The notes: a model not told the origin generated them from the sequence alone. Shown: positions 47,036-56,319, counted from the stretch's first letter. The stretch: 64,000 bases of DNA from Haloarcula rara (GCF_029338235.1 NZ_CP119785.1:1860001-1924000); one strand, 5' to 3'. Translations and numbers: made by a program.

Positions 47036-47989
47036 TCAGGCGGTGACGGCCGGCACCTCGACGCTGTCGAGGACGTCCGCGACGACCTGTGACTGGTCGA
47101 CCCCCCGCACACTCGCGTCGGCCGTCAGCACGATGCGGTGGGCAAAGACTGGCTCGACGACGCGTTTGACGTCGTCGGGGACCGCGTACTCCCGGCGCTC
47201 CAGGACGGCGGCGGCGCGGGTCACCTCGAAGAGCCGCTGGATACCACGGGGCGAGACGCCGACGCTGACGCGGTCGTCCTCGCGGGTGGCCCGAGCCAGT
47301 TCGACGATGTAGTCGAGCAGCTTCCCATCGACGGTGACGCGCTCGACGGCTGCCTGGAGCTGGGTGACTTGTTCGCCGTCGATTACCGACGAGACCGAGG
47401 GCGCCTGTGCCGTGCGGCCGGCCCGGCGTTCGAGCAGTTCGCGCTCGCCCGAGAAGTCGGGATAGCCCATCTCGGTCTTGACGATGAAACGGTCCCGCTG
47501 GGCTTCGGGCAGCCCGAAGGTCCCCTCCTGCTCGACCGGGTTCTGCGTGGCGATGACGAAGAAGGGCTCGGGGAGGTCGTGGGTGTCGCCGTCGACGGTG
47601 ACCTGTCCCTCGCCCATCGCCTCCAGCAGCGCGGCCTGGGTCTTGGGCGGCGCCCGATTGATTTCGTCGGCCAGCACGACGTTGGCAAAGACGGGACCGG
47701 GCTGGAACTCGAAGGTCCCGGTCGACTCGTCGAAGACGTTCGACCCGGTGATATCGCCCGGGAGAAGGTCCGGGGTGAACTGGATGCGGTTGAAGGATAG
47801 GTCCAGCGCGGTCGCGAACGACTGGGCGGTGAGTGTCTTCCCCGTCCCGGGGACGTCTTCAAGCAGGACGTGGCCACGGGCCAGGATGCCAGTCAGTACG
47901 GTCTCCAGAAACCGGTCGTCGGCGATGACGGCGTCGCCGACGGTGTCGAGGATGCGGTCGCACGTCTCCCCCACGGCGGTGTGGTCCAT
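47036..47989 (-). CDS. MoxR-family AAA ATPase
   Basis: The 317-residue protein has Walker A EDVPGTGKT, the MoxR-specific RIQFTPDLLPGDITGS, Walker B VLADEINRAPPKTQAALLEAM and sensor 1 FFVIATQNPVEQEG. A helical lid follows, with VSVGVSPRGIQRL. MoxR ATPases act as chaperones for metal or cofactor insertion and work with DUF58 proteins. Here it is convergent with the DUF58 operon rather than leading it. ATG 47989 is chosen over a TTG 9 bases upstream; a GATATTTC element lies about 30 bases upstream. Confidence 0.9.
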   Translation of the reverse strand: MDHTAVGETCDRILDTVGDAVIADDRFLETVLTGILARGHVLLEDVPGTGKTLTAQSFATALDLSFNRIQFTPDLLPGDITGSNVFDESTGTFEFQPGPVFANVVLADEINRAPPKTQAALLEAMGEGQVTVDGDTHDLPEPFFVIATQNPVEQEGTFGLPEAQRDRFIVKTEMGYPDFSGERELLERRAGRTAQAPSVSSVIDGEQVTQLQAAVERVTVDGKLLDYIVELARATREDDRVSVGVSPRGIQRLFEVTRAAAVLERREYAVPDDVKRVVEPVFAHRIVLTADASVRGVDQSQVVADVLDSVEVPAVTA

Positions 47990-48040
47990 ATCTGTCAATG
48001 GGACCCGTCCATGAAATATCCTGCCGCTGTCGGCCTCGCC

Positions 48041-48802
48041 TCAGAGGAATCCGAGACGGGCGAACCAGAGGCCCCCGGCCGTGAAGACGAGCCCGAACAG
48101 CAGCGTAATTATGCCGGCTCCAACCGTCACTGTGAGGTCGTCGCGACGGTCGGCAATCGAGAAGAGCTTGCCGGTGAACCACCCGTCCTCGGCGTGTATC
48201 CGTCTTTCCAGCCCGCTGTCGTCGAGTGGGCCGAAGACTGTTATCTCGTCGTCCGGTTCGAGGCGACGCTCGACGAATTTGAGTTCGTGAGCTTCGCTTA
48301 TGCCCTCGTCGTCCATGAGGTACACCTCCTCCTGGGCGACGAACTCGGCGTGTGGACCAGTCGGCGCGACGCCTTCCTCTACCAGGTGTTCGTAGTCGTT
48401 CTCCAGGGACCAGTCAGCGCCGGTCGGCTCGACCCTGACGCTGCCGGTCGCATCCACGAGGTCAAACGGGACGGCCGACGTGACGGCGTGGTCGTCCAGC
48501 CACTCCTTTTTATCCACATTCCGACCATGGTTGGAGCCCGATTTGACCTGATACCGCTCTATCGCTGTCTCGACAGCTAAACACTCGCGACCGCTGAACG
48601 GCGCGGTGACGGTCTGGTCGGCTTCGGCTACCCGTGCATCGACTTTCCCGTAGGTCCCGCCGAGATTGACGACGTCTTGCCACTCGGTCCTGTGGACGTC
48701 CAGTGCGTCCTTGAGCTGGAGGACTCCCCCGACTAGCACTGGGACACCCAGCAGCCCGGCGACGGCGAGCCCGGCGATACCCGCTATCGTTGCCATTTCC
48801 AT
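48041..48802 (-). CDS. GIDE-domain-like membrane protein
   Basis: The 253-residue protein has a helix at each end (about residues 3-25 and 228-250). Between them is a strand-rich region with AVETAIERYQVKSG, FDLVDATGSVRVEPTGAD, ELKFVERRLEPDDEITVFG and a GWFTGKLFSIADR tail. This layout matches haloarchaeal proteins similar to the GIDE domain of MULAN-type proteins, without a RING. Function unknown. It lies upstream of MoxR on the same strand with a 51-base gap. Confidence 0.7.
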   Translation of the reverse strand: MEMATIAGIAGLAVAGLLGVPVLVGGVLQLKDALDVHRTEWQDVVNLGGTYGKVDARVAEADQTVTAPFSGRECLAVETAIERYQVKSGSNHGRNVDKKEWLDDHAVTSAVPFDLVDATGSVRVEPTGADWSLENDYEHLVEEGVAPTGPHAEFVAQEEVYLMDDEGISEAHELKFVERRLEPDDEITVFGPLDDSGLERRIHAEDGWFTGKLFSIADRRDDLTVTVGAGIITLLFGLVFTAGGLWFARLGFL

Positions 48803-48889
48803 ACCTGTCGCCTCACCGGTGGCATATATGGAAATTTCGGTGGAATGTCACCACTCCACACGCATCGGGGAGAGTTTTGCCGTAACTCG

Positions 48890-48900
48890 TGGTTATAGAT
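48890..48900 (+). promoter_or_regulatory. TATA box of the metY-metX operon
   Basis: GGTTATAGA is centred about 30 bases before ATG 48926, predicting leaderless transcription. It lies in the divergent gap with the GIDE-like gene. Confidence 0.55.
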
Positions 48901-48925
48901 GTGTAGAGATATATGCACAGCACAC

Positions 48926-50212
48926 ATGACTGACCACTACGGATTCGGGACTCGCTGTGTCCACGCCGGCCAGGAGGAGCCGGACCCGGCCACAGGGGCC
49001 CGAGCCCCGCCGATATATCAGACTTCTTCGTACGTTTTCGACGACGCCGAAACCGCCGCCGACCGCTATGCCCTGACGGACGACGGCAACGTCTACTCCC
49101 GATTCGACAACCCGACGGTGCGGATGCTGGAGAAACGGCTGGCGTCGCTGGAGGGGGCCGTCGACGCTGTCGCGACCGGCTCCGGGATGGCCGCCCTGGA
49201 CGCCGCGACGACCGTCCTCGCGAGCGCGGGCGACAACGTGGTCTCGGCCTCCTCCATCTACGGTGGCACCCACTCCTATCTCGCCAACACCGCCAGCCAG
49301 CGCGCCGTTGAGACTCGCTTCGTCGACACCCTCGACCCCAGTGCGTACGCTGACGCCATCGACGACGACACCGCCTACGTCCACTGCGAGACCATCGGGA
49401 ACCCCTCGCTGGTCGTGCCACCGCTGGAGGAAATCGCCGACGTGGCCCACGACCACGGCGTCCCCTTCTTCGTCGACAACACCTTCGGGACGCCGGCGCT
49501 CTGTCGCCCGCTCGAACACGGCGCCGACATCGTCTGGGAGTCGACGACCAAGTGGATTCACGGGTCGGGCACGACCGTCGGCGGCGTGCTCGCCGACGGC
49601 GGCTCGTTCCCCTGGGGCGACTACCCGGAGAAGTACCCGGAGATTGGCGGGGAGAACCCCGCCTGGGGCTTCGACTTTTCCGAGCGCTTCGGCGAGCGGG
49701 CCTTCGCCGTGGCCGCCCGCCAGCGCGGCCTGCGCGCGCTCGGTGACGGCCAGAAACCGTTCGACGCCTGGGCGACCTTGCAGGGTACCGAGACTCTCTC
49801 CTTGCGGATGGAGCGACACTGCTCGAACGCGCTGACCGTGGCCGAACACCTCGCGGACCATCCCGAGGTTTCGTGGGTCACCTACCCCGGTCTGGAGTCC
49901 CACGAGACCCACGAGCTCGCGACCGAATACCTCGAGGGCGGGTTCGGTGGCGTCGTCACCTTCGGCCTCGAGGGCGGCTTCGAGGCCAGCAAGGACTTCT
50001 GCGAGGAGACCGACCTCGCGCAGTTCCTCGCGAACATTGGCGACGCGAAGACCCTGGTCATCCATCCCGCAAGCACCACCCACGCACAGCTCTCAGAGGA
50101 CGAACAGCGGGCAAGCGGCGTCAGCCCCGACCTCGTCCGGATGAGCGTCGGCATCGAGGACCCCGAGGACGTCGTCGCCGACATCGACGCGGCTATCGCG
50201 GGGGTGAGCTGA
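48926..50212 (+). CDS. metY: O-acetylhomoserine sulfhydrylase/aminocarboxypropyltransferase
   Basis: The 428-residue PLP enzyme of the Cys/Met metabolism family (PF01053) has [58 protein letters not shown] and the Schiff-base Lys in [11 protein letters not shown]. Its long [12 protein letters not shown]-type insert is typical of O-acetylhomoserine rather than cystathionine enzymes. It makes homocysteine from O-acetylhomoserine and sulfide. metX follows 1 base after the stop, giving a two-step operon. Confidence 0.93.
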   Translation: MTDHYGFGTRCVHAGQEEPDPATGARAPPIYQTSSYVFDDAETAADRYALTDDGNVYSRFDNPTVRMLEKRLASLEGAVDAVATGSGMAALDAATTVLASAGDNVVSASSIYGGTHSYLANTASQRAVETRFVDTLDPSAYADAIDDDTAYVHCETIGNPSLVVPPLEEIADVAHDHGVPFFVDNTFGTPALCRPLEHGADIVWESTTKWIHGSGTTVGGVLADGGSFPWGDYPEKYPEIGGENPAWGFDFSERFGERAFAVAARQRGLRALGDGQKPFDAWATLQGTETLSLRMERHCSNALTVAEHLADHPEVSWVTYPGLESHETHELATEYLEGGFGGVVTFGLEGGFEASKDFCEETDLAQFLANIGDAKTLVIHPASTTHAQLSEDEQRASGVSPDLVRMSVGIEDPEDVVADIDAAIAGVS

Positions 50213-50213
50213 G

Positions 50214-51410
50214 ATGGATTCGAACACCGTCTCCGTCGGCGAGTTCGAGTTCCAGTGCGGCGAGACCATCGACGACCTGGAACTGGCCTACGAGACCTAC
50301 GGCGACTTCACGGGCGACAACGCTGTCCTCGTCTGTCACGCCCTGACCGGGAGCGCCCACGTCGCCTCGCGGGGCCGCTTCGAGGAGGGCGACCAGGCCT
50401 ACGCCTGGTGGGACGACATCGTCGGGCCGGGGAAGGCCATCGACACGACGGAGTACTTCGTCGTCTGCGTGAACGTCCCCGGCTCCTGTTACGGCTCCAG
50501 CGGCCCGTCGAGCACGAACCCGGAGACCGGCGAACCTTACGGTCCCGACTTCCCGCCGGTCACGGTCGCCGACTGGACGGAAGCCCAGCGTCGGGTGCTT
50601 GACGAGCTGGGCGTGCCCGCCCTGTATGCCGTCGTCGGCGGCAGCGTCGGCGGGATGAACGTCCTGGAGTGGGCCAAGCGCCACCCGGACCACGTCGAGA
50701 AGATAGTGCCTATCGCCGCCGCGGGCCGTCTGGACCCGCAGTGTCTCGCGCTCGATGGCATCGCCCGCCGGGCCATCACCACCGACGAGAACTGGCAGGG
50801 CGGCCACTACTACGACGGGCCACATCCCGACCAGGGACTCGCGCTCGCCCGGCAGCTCGGCCACGTGATGTACTTCTCGAAGTCGAGCATGGAGCGGCGG
50901 TTCGGTCGCCGGGCCGCCACCCGCGAGGCCGAGCGGGCCTTCCCCACGGACCCCGCCGGGCGCTTCTTCCCGTACCGGGACGTGGAGTCCTACCTGGATT
51001 ACAACGCCTCGAAGTTCGTCGAGCGCTTCGACGCCAACAGCTACCTCTATCTCACGCGGGCGATGGACAACTACGACCTCGCGAGCGGCTTCGAGGGTGA
51101 CGCCGACGCGCTGGCGGCCTTCGACGGCGCGGCGCTGGTGATGTCGTTTACCGGCGACTGGCACTTCACCAGCGAACAGTCCGAAGCACTCGCCGACGCC
51201 CTGCGGGCCACCGACACGCCGGTCGCCCACCACGTCGTCGACTCTGATTACGGCCACGACGCCTTCCTCGTCGAGCCCGACAACGTCGGGCCGCCACTCG
51301 CCGACTTCCTCGAGGTCGGCCTCGACGGGAGCGCTATCTCCGATACGGAGGAGTCCGACGAGGAGCCATCTGACTTCGCGCCGGTCCACAACAGCCTCTT
51401 TTCGAGCTAG
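50214..51410 (+). CDS. metX: homoserine O-acetyltransferase
   Basis: The 398-residue alpha/beta-hydrolase-fold enzyme has the nucleophile elbow [12 protein letters not shown] (about 140-150), [22 protein letters not shown] and the C-terminal Asp/His of [12 protein letters not shown]. It acetylates homoserine from acetyl-CoA to supply MetY. The acidic C-terminal tail ([12 protein letters not shown]) is a halophilic extension. The gene is one base after metY, so cotranscribed. Confidence 0.94.
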   Translation: MDSNTVSVGEFEFQCGETIDDLELAYETYGDFTGDNAVLVCHALTGSAHVASRGRFEEGDQAYAWWDDIVGPGKAIDTTEYFVVCVNVPGSCYGSSGPSSTNPETGEPYGPDFPPVTVADWTEAQRRVLDELGVPALYAVVGGSVGGMNVLEWAKRHPDHVEKIVPIAAAGRLDPQCLALDGIARRAITTDENWQGGHYYDGPHPDQGLALARQLGHVMYFSKSSMERRFGRRAATREAERAFPTDPAGRFFPYRDVESYLDYNASKFVERFDANSYLYLTRAMDNYDLASGFEGDADALAAFDGAALVMSFTGDWHFTSEQSEALADALRATDTPVAHHVVDSDYGHDAFLVEPDNVGPPLADFLEVGLDGSAISDTEESDEEPSDFAPVHNSLFSS

Positions 51411-51444
51411 TCTTTATCATACCTCGGCACATCTATAAATACAT

Positions 51445-51750
51445 ATGGTTGATATGTTCGCCAGCGCCGACGAGGAGGGCCTCGCGTTCGGGATGACCGT
51501 CTACGACGAGGACGGGGAGGAACTCGGGACCATCCGCGGGTTCGACCAGCACGGCTTCTACGTCAGCGTCGAGGAGGGAATCCAGTCGCTGACAGACGAC
51601 CACCGCACCACGGGTGCGGCCGGCGAGGCCGAACTGATGTGGCGCTGCTGGGAGTGTGGCGCCATGGGCGACATCGACGATGACATCCCCGAGGCCTGTC
51701 CCGACTGTGGCGCGCCGAAGGAGGATATCTACTACTGGACCGAGGACTAG
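51445..51750 (+). CDS. rubredoxin-like zinc-ribbon protein (DUF7130-like)
   Basis: The 101-residue protein has an N-terminal strand domain with FGMTVYDEDGEELGTIRG, then a CWECG...CPDCG zinc/iron knuckle (about residues 68-88) and an acidic end. The arrangement matches haloarchaeal DUF7130 proteins. TCTTTATC at 51413-51420 lies 28 bases before ATG 51445; a second, closer TATA-like ATCTATAAATAC would place the start inside the gene. Metal site likely, function unknown. Confidence 0.75.
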   Translation: MVDMFASADEEGLAFGMTVYDEDGEELGTIRGFDQHGFYVSVEEGIQSLTDDHRTTGAAGEAELMWRCWECGAMGDIDDDIPEACPDCGAPKEDIYYWTED

Positions 51751-51899
51751 TTCGCACGTGAGCCGGCTCGTCGGCGAACAGCGAACTCTTCCGACCGAAG
51801 ACTAGTTCGCACGCGAGCGGGCCCATCCGCGAGTAGCGAACTCGTCTTCGTGAGGATTGATTCACACAGCGAGCCGCTGCGTCGGCGAGCAGCGAATCA
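51749..51899. repeat. three tandem two-tier hairpins between convergent genes
   Basis: Three units each have an outer and an inner stem. Outer stems are AGTTCGC/GCGAACT (51749-51755 with 51781-51787, and 51804-51810 with 51836-51842) and TGATTC/GAATCA (51858-51863 with 51894-51899). Inner stems are GCCG/CGGC, GCGG/CCGC and GCCG/CGGC with 6-base loops. Both stems covary between units. The run lies at the 3' ends of two convergent genes and reaches the stop codon of the minus-strand one, so a bidirectional terminator or RNA-stability structure is possible. Confidence 0.7.
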
Positions 51900-52352
51900 G
51901 TCGGCGCGCTGGATTCGGTCGGCGACGGCCGCGTCGACGCCGTCGCGAACCGCCTCGACAGCGGCCTCCGGCAGCGCGAACCGCAGGACGCCGTCCCGCC
52001 AGTCGGCGATAGCGACCCCGTCGGGGTCGAACACGATTGCGCGGTCCAGGTCTCCGAACAGTTCGGCGAGGTCGGCAAAGGTCGCCTCGGTGAGCGGCGC
52101 CGTGCCCACGGTGTGGTCGTCGGCGACGGTCACGTCGGTGTGGCCCGACACCGCCTCCAGGGCCTCTCGCTTGGGCCCCAGCAGGTCGACCCGGCGGCCG
52201 ATAGCGAGCCGGAGTGACACCCGTTCGGCGCGCCGCGGCGACGCGTCGAGAACGGCCGCGAGGGCGTCGAGCGCCCCGGCCTCGTCGGTCGCCGGCGGGC
52301 GGAGCCGGTAGCTGGGTTCGGTCGACGGCCACGCCACCGATTCGGGGTCCAT
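51897..52352 (-). CDS. haloarchaeal protein of unknown function
   Basis: From ATG 52352 (MDPESVAWPSTEPSYRLRP) the 151-residue protein is soluble and acidic. It has a central ERVSLRLAIGRRVDLLGPKR, a VTVADDHTVGTAPLTEATF segment and a final AIVFDPDGVAIADWRDGVLRF-type strand pair. No family recognised. A longer frame adds 15 unlikely residues. It converges with the rubredoxin-like gene across the triple hairpin and is divergent from the ketopantoate-reductase gene. Confidence 0.68.
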   Translation of the reverse strand: MDPESVAWPSTEPSYRLRPPATDEAGALDALAAVLDASPRRAERVSLRLAIGRRVDLLGPKREALEAVSGHTDVTVADDHTVGTAPLTEATFADLAELFGDLDRAIVFDPDGVAIADWRDGVLRFALPEAAVEAVRDGVDAAVADRIQRAD

Positions 52353-52438
52353 ACCGGCCCTTTGGGCGAGGTGGTGTTGTCGGTTCTGGTCTCTCACACC
52401 GTCGAACGCTTTTGTACGGCCGTCGCCACAACCCGCGT

Positions 52439-53326
52439 ATGCACATCGCCGTCGTCGGCGCGGGCAGCCTCGGCAGCCTGCTCGGCGGGCTGCTGGCCCG
52501 CGAGCACGACGTGACGCTGGTCGGTCGGGACCCCCACATGGGGCGGGTCGCGAGCGAGGGGCTCTCGGTGACCGGGGTTGAGGCGTTCCACGTCTCGCCG
52601 ACGGCCCGGAACGCCCCTCCGCCGAGCGCCGACCTCGCCGTCGTGGCGGTCAAGAGCTACGACACCGACAGCGTGGCCGCCCAGCTCGCCGACTGCGACC
52701 TCGGGGCGTGTCTCTCGGTCCAGAACGGGATGGGCAACGAGGAGACACTAGCCGACGCATGCTCGTGTCCGGTGCTCGCGGGCACCTGCACCTACGGCGC
52801 GCGGTTCGACGAGCCTGGCACCGTCGAATTCACCGGCCGCGGCGAGGTCGTCCTGGGCGCTCGCGAGGGCGGCGAGTCGGCGGTGGCACAGCGGGTCGGC
52901 ACCGCGTTTGCCGACGCCGGCGTCGATACCACCGTCGCGACAGATATGCCAACACGCCTCTGGGAGAAACTGGCCGTCAACGCCGCGGTCAACGCGACGA
53001 CGGCGCTGGCTCGCGTCGAGAACGGCGCGCTCACCGAGGGAGCCGGTGGGGCCCTCGCTGCCGACGCCGCCCGCGAGACGGCCCGCGTCGCCCGCGAGCA
53101 GGGCGTCGACCTGCCCGAGGAGCGGGCCGTTTCCCTGACCCGGCAGGTCGTGCGTGACACCGCCGCGAACCGCTCCTCGATGCTTGTGGACGTCGCGGCC
53201 GGCCGGCGGACGGAAATTGAGGCCATTAACGGCTACATCCTGGCCCAGGCTGACGGGCCGGCCCCGGTCAACGAGACGCTGACGCGGCTGGTCCGGACGT
53301 GGGCGGCCAGCAGAGACGCCCAATGA
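52439..53326 (+). CDS. ketopantoate reductase family protein (ApbA/PanE)
   Basis: The 295-residue protein starts with the NADP-binding VVGAGSLGSLLGGLLA (residues 5-20). It then has VKSYDTDSV, SVQNGMGNEE, GTCTYGARF and the C-terminal catalytic helix motif LWEKLAVNAAVNATTAL with the Lys of KLAVN, plus SSMLVDVAAGRRTEI. It reduces a 2-keto acid, probably ketopantoate to pantoate on the coenzyme A pathway. CTTTTTGTAC lies about 28 bases before ATG 52439. Archaeal family members can have other substrates. Confidence 0.85.
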   Translation: MHIAVVGAGSLGSLLGGLLAREHDVTLVGRDPHMGRVASEGLSVTGVEAFHVSPTARNAPPPSADLAVVAVKSYDTDSVAAQLADCDLGACLSVQNGMGNEETLADACSCPVLAGTCTYGARFDEPGTVEFTGRGEVVLGAREGGESAVAQRVGTAFADAGVDTTVATDMPTRLWEKLAVNAAVNATTALARVENGALTEGAGGALAADAARETARVAREQGVDLPEERAVSLTRQVVRDTAANRSSMLVDVAAGRRTEIEAINGYILAQADGPAPVNETLTRLVRTWAASRDAQ

Positions 53327-53329
53327 GAG

Positions 53330-54208
53330 TCAGTTTGCGTCCTGCCCGCCGTCGGCGGCCGTCTCGACAGGCTTCTGTGCCATCCCGAGCATCTCGCGGG
53401 CCTCGTCCGGCGTGGCGATGTCCCGGTCCAGGCGCTCGATAATCTCGGCGGTGCGTGCGACAAGCTGCTGGTTGCTCTGGGCTTTCTCGCCGCGCCGGTA
53501 GTAGAGGTTGTCCTCCATGCCCACCCGGACGTGGCCGCCGAGCAGGACCGCCATCGTCGTCAGCGGGAGCTGGTGGGGGCCGACCGCGAGGACGTTGAAC
53601 TCCGCGCCGTCCGGGATGTTGTCCACCATCGTCTGGAGGTTCCGGGGGTTCGCCGGGGTGAACGAGCCGCCGAAGATGAGGTTGATGTAGGGCGGCTCCT
53701 CTACCAGCCCCTCGTCGATGAGCCGGCGGACCTCCGCCAGCTGGCCGGAGTTGAACACCTCCATCTCGGGTTTGATGCCTTTCGCCTGCATCTCGACGGC
53801 CAGGCGCTCGATGTTGTTGCGAGTGTGGTTCGTGATGATGTGTTTGTCCCGTTTGAACGGCCCCATATCCAGTGAGGCCATCTCTGGCGGCGGGTCCGTT
53901 CGAATGCCCGCGATGCGGCTGTCGTACTTGGCCTGCCCGCCGGTGGTGTTCTGGATGATGATGTCGTCACACGCATCCCGAATCGCGTCGTTCACCTCCT
54001 GCAATCGGCTGGCGTCGTTCTCGCCGTGCTCGTTGCGCCCGTGAACGTGCGCGATTGACGCACCGACCTCCTCGCAGGCAGCCACCTGCTGGGCGATCTC
54101 CTCGGGCTGTTCCGGGAGGTTGGGGTTCACGTCTTTACCGTGGATCGCGCCGGTGGTGGCCACCGTGATGATGACCTTCTTTTGCCGGTGGTAGTCGTCG
54201 TATGGCAC
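53330..54208 (-). CDS. DUF849/BKACE family beta-keto acid cleavage enzyme
   Basis: The 292-residue protein begins with VIITVATTGAIHGKDVNP and contains IAHVHGRNE (zinc-binding HxH), IIIQNTTGG, NSGQLAEVRR, LIFGGSFTPANP and GHVRVGMEDNLYY. This is the BKACE (PF05853) TIM barrel. These enzymes cleave a beta-keto acid with acetyl-CoA. The start is GTG 54208. The substrate cannot be read from sequence. It converges on the ketopantoate-reductase-like gene with a 3-base gap. Confidence 0.87.
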   Translation of the reverse strand: MPYDDYHRQKKVIITVATTGAIHGKDVNPNLPEQPEEIAQQVAACEEVGASIAHVHGRNEHGENDASRLQEVNDAIRDACDDIIIQNTTGGQAKYDSRIAGIRTDPPPEMASLDMGPFKRDKHIITNHTRNNIERLAVEMQAKGIKPEMEVFNSGQLAEVRRLIDEGLVEEPPYINLIFGGSFTPANPRNLQTMVDNIPDGAEFNVLAVGPHQLPLTTMAVLLGGHVRVGMEDNLYYRRGEKAQSNQQLVARTAEIIERLDRDIATPDEAREMLGMAQKPVETAADGGQDAN

Positions 54209-54334
54209 TACTGCGACTCACGGTTGTCGCCACTTGGGTATGATACAGCTATCGCCCCGCCGGCGGGGGTACGCGGCACGTATCCCCGGAAACCTCTCAA
54301 TAACCAAGCCGGCTGCCGGGCACCGTTCACGACG

Positions 54335-54559
54335 ATGACCTGTCCGTATCTGGACTACCGAGACGCCGACGGCGAGAAGGAGTTCGACCACGACCGTCCG
54401 TACTGTCAGATACAGGAGTCGTTCGTCTCGCCGATGGAGGCCGACCTCTGTAACGACCGCCACGAGTTCGACCACGAAGCAGACTGTGCGGTGTTCCAGC
54501 GCCACCACTTAGACGCCGACCAGCTCGTCCCCGGCCTGGAGCTACAGGATGCGGACTGA
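54335..54559 (+). CDS. small Cys-rich haloarchaeal protein
   Basis: The 74-residue protein begins MTCPYLDYRDADGEKEFDHD and has four spaced cysteines (CPY, YCQI, LCND, DCAV), suggesting one bound metal. No known family named. CAATAACC lies about 31 bases before ATG 54335, so it is probably leaderless. The last 11 bases overlap the start of the GNAT gene, implying coupling. Confidence 0.75.
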   Translation: MTCPYLDYRDADGEKEFDHDRPYCQIQESFVSPMEADLCNDRHEFDHEADCAVFQRHHLDADQLVPGLELQDAD

Positions 54560-55664
54560 GACGGCGACGACCACCTCGCAGTCGAGCGGTGACGACTACG
54601 AGATTCGCTGGTTCTGCGAGGGGGACAAGGCGGACTTTATGTCGCTCCATCGGGAGACCTTCCCGGACGGCTCCGACGCGTGGTTCGACTGGAAGTTCCT
54701 CGAGAACCCGTATCTCCCGGAGACGCCCATCGTCGTCACCGAACACGACGGCGACATCGTCGGCGCGCGACCGAACCTCGCCTTCCAGATGCGTGCCGGT
54801 GACACCTACCACACGGCCCTGCAGTCCTGTGATACGATGGTCCACGAGGACCACCGCCGCCAGGGCCTGTTCAGCCGAATGAGCGAGCGCCTCTTTGCCG
54901 ACTACGTCGACGCCCAGCCCGCCTTCACGTTCAACAACCCCAACCCGATGACGACGGCGGGCCTGGAGAAACTGGGCTGTGACATCGCCGGCGAACACAC
55001 CACCTATTACCGCATCCAGAACCCCGCGGCCTATGCCAGCCTTGACGGCCGGCTCGTCGAGACGGCGACTGCCTCCGCAGCCAGTGCCTATCTCGCCGCT
55101 CGCGACCGGCACTTCGACCCGCCCGCCGAAGTGAGCGTCACCCGACACACCGAGACGCCGGCCGCGACGCTTTCGGGGCTCTACCGGCGCCGCCCGCCGT
55201 CGGAAATCCACGCTTACCGCGACGAGCAGTTCTTCGAGTACCGGTTTGGCAATCCGAACTGGGAGTACACCGCCTACACCGCCACGCTCGGGGACCGGCC
55301 CGTCGCCGGCGTCGTCACCGGCACCGGACAGAAGGAGGGCCACACCGTCACCAACGTCGCCGACGTCCTCCCGCTGGTTGGCGGACCCGAACGCGACCGG
55401 GCGCTCCCCGCCGTCTTCGACCGGCTCGTCGCCGACCACGCCGACTCGGACGTCGTCGCAGTTCGGGGAACCACTGTCCCTCACGACCTCCTGACGGCGC
55501 TTGGATTTCACAGCGACCAGCGGCTTCCCTTCGCCCCGATGGCCACGCCCACGCGGCTGGTCGTCTCGCCGATTCCCCCCGAGGGCAGCTGGCGCGTCGC
55601 GGGCCGGGATATCCGCGAGATGGACAACTGGCGGCCCACCTTCGTCGAACACAACACCGCCTAG
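54549..55664 (+). CDS. GNAT-family N-acetyltransferase
   Basis: The 371-residue protein has a GNAT core in its first 140 residues, with DTMVHEDHRRQGLFSRMSERL (acetyl-CoA binding loop, consensus RxxGL). A second half with GNAT-like strands follows (YRFGNPNWEYTAYTATLG). This is the two-domain layout of Mycothiol-synthase- or FemX-like GNATs. It begins inside the preceding small Cys-rich gene. Substrate unknown. The ATG at 54549 gives the acidic Thr-rich N-terminus typical of the neighbours. Confidence 0.8.
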   Translation: MRTETATTTSQSSGDDYEIRWFCEGDKADFMSLHRETFPDGSDAWFDWKFLENPYLPETPIVVTEHDGDIVGARPNLAFQMRAGDTYHTALQSCDTMVHEDHRRQGLFSRMSERLFADYVDAQPAFTFNNPNPMTTAGLEKLGCDIAGEHTTYYRIQNPAAYASLDGRLVETATASAASAYLAARDRHFDPPAEVSVTRHTETPAATLSGLYRRRPPSEIHAYRDEQFFEYRFGNPNWEYTAYTATLGDRPVAGVVTGTGQKEGHTVTNVADVLPLVGGPERDRALPAVFDRLVADHADSDVVAVRGTTVPHDLLTALGFHSDQRLPFAPMATPTRLVVSPIPPEGSWRVAGRDIREMDNWRPTFVEHNTA

Positions 55665-55727
55665 GAAACGTGGATTTTGATTTTCGTGTCGTCGTGACTA
55701 CCGACGCTGCTGGAGTAGCTTTTCGTG

Positions 55728-56049
55728 ACAGCCAGAAAGCCCCGGCTGGCTAGACTCGGGGGCCTCGCTGTGCTCCTCGGCCTTCGGCCTGCGGTGTCTG
55801 CTCACGGGCCGAAGGCCCGTTATCACGTGCCGAGGCGCGTAGCGCCTCGCGCCTTGCGTCGGCCGCCTTCGTCTAGCCAGCCGCCCCTTTCAGTCCCACC
55901 CATACCGGTTGGTCAGCCGGCTGGGCGGGACTGAAAGGGGCCGAGCGCTCGGCGTTCGAGACGAAGTAAGCACCGCAGGAACGAACGCAGTGAGTGACGA
56001 GGAGCACAGCGAGTCGCAGTAGCCGAGCGCTCGGGGGCTTTCTGGCTGT
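55728..56049. repeat. inverted-repeat-bounded non-coding element, copy 2
   Basis: A 16-bp perfect inverted repeat (ACAGCCAGAAAGCCCC at 55728-55743 with 56034-56049) encloses about 290 bases. Inside are several hairpins: GGCCTTCGGCC, CGGGCCGAAGGCCCG, GAGGCGCGTAGCGCCTC, and CCCCTTTCAGTCCC paired with GGGACTGAAAGGGG. The later part, with GAACGCAGTGAGTGACGAGG and GCACAGCGAG, parallels copy 1. No convincing gene or transposase; the frames across it are the low-quality kind found in such elements. Confidence 0.75.
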
Positions 56050-56280
56050 TAGCATCGGCGTTGGCGGCCATTGCTGGCGGGGCTTTCTGGCTGTTAGCAT
56101 CGGCGTTGGCGGCCATTGCTGGCGGGGCTTTCTGGCTGTTAGCATCGGCGTTGGCGGCCATTGCTGGCGGGGCTTTCTGGCTGTTAGCATCGGCGTTGGC
56201 GGCCATTGCTGGCGGGGCTTTCTGGCTGTTAGCATCGGCGTTGGCGGCCATTGCTGGCGGGGCTTTCTGGCTGTTAGCGG
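56041..56280. repeat. 45-bp tandem repeat, five full copies plus a partial
   Basis: The unit beginning TCTGGCTGTTAGCATCGGCG recurs exactly at 56041, 56086, 56131, 56176 and 56221, with a partial at 56266. Each unit contains the inverted repeat's right end (GGGGCTTTCTGGCTGTTA), so the array is an amplification of that end. The copies are identical, so it is not a CRISPR array. A plus frame reads the hydrophobic 15-mer FWLLASALAAIAGGA repeatedly but has no good start or context. Confidence 0.92.
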
Positions 56281-56319
56281 TCATTACGGAGTCGGCTGTC
56301 ACACAGTTAGCCACCGTTC

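Noticed and set aside
56041..56280. CRISPR array
   Set aside because: The 45-bp units are wholly identical with no variable spacers and no cas genes nearby, so it is a minisatellite.
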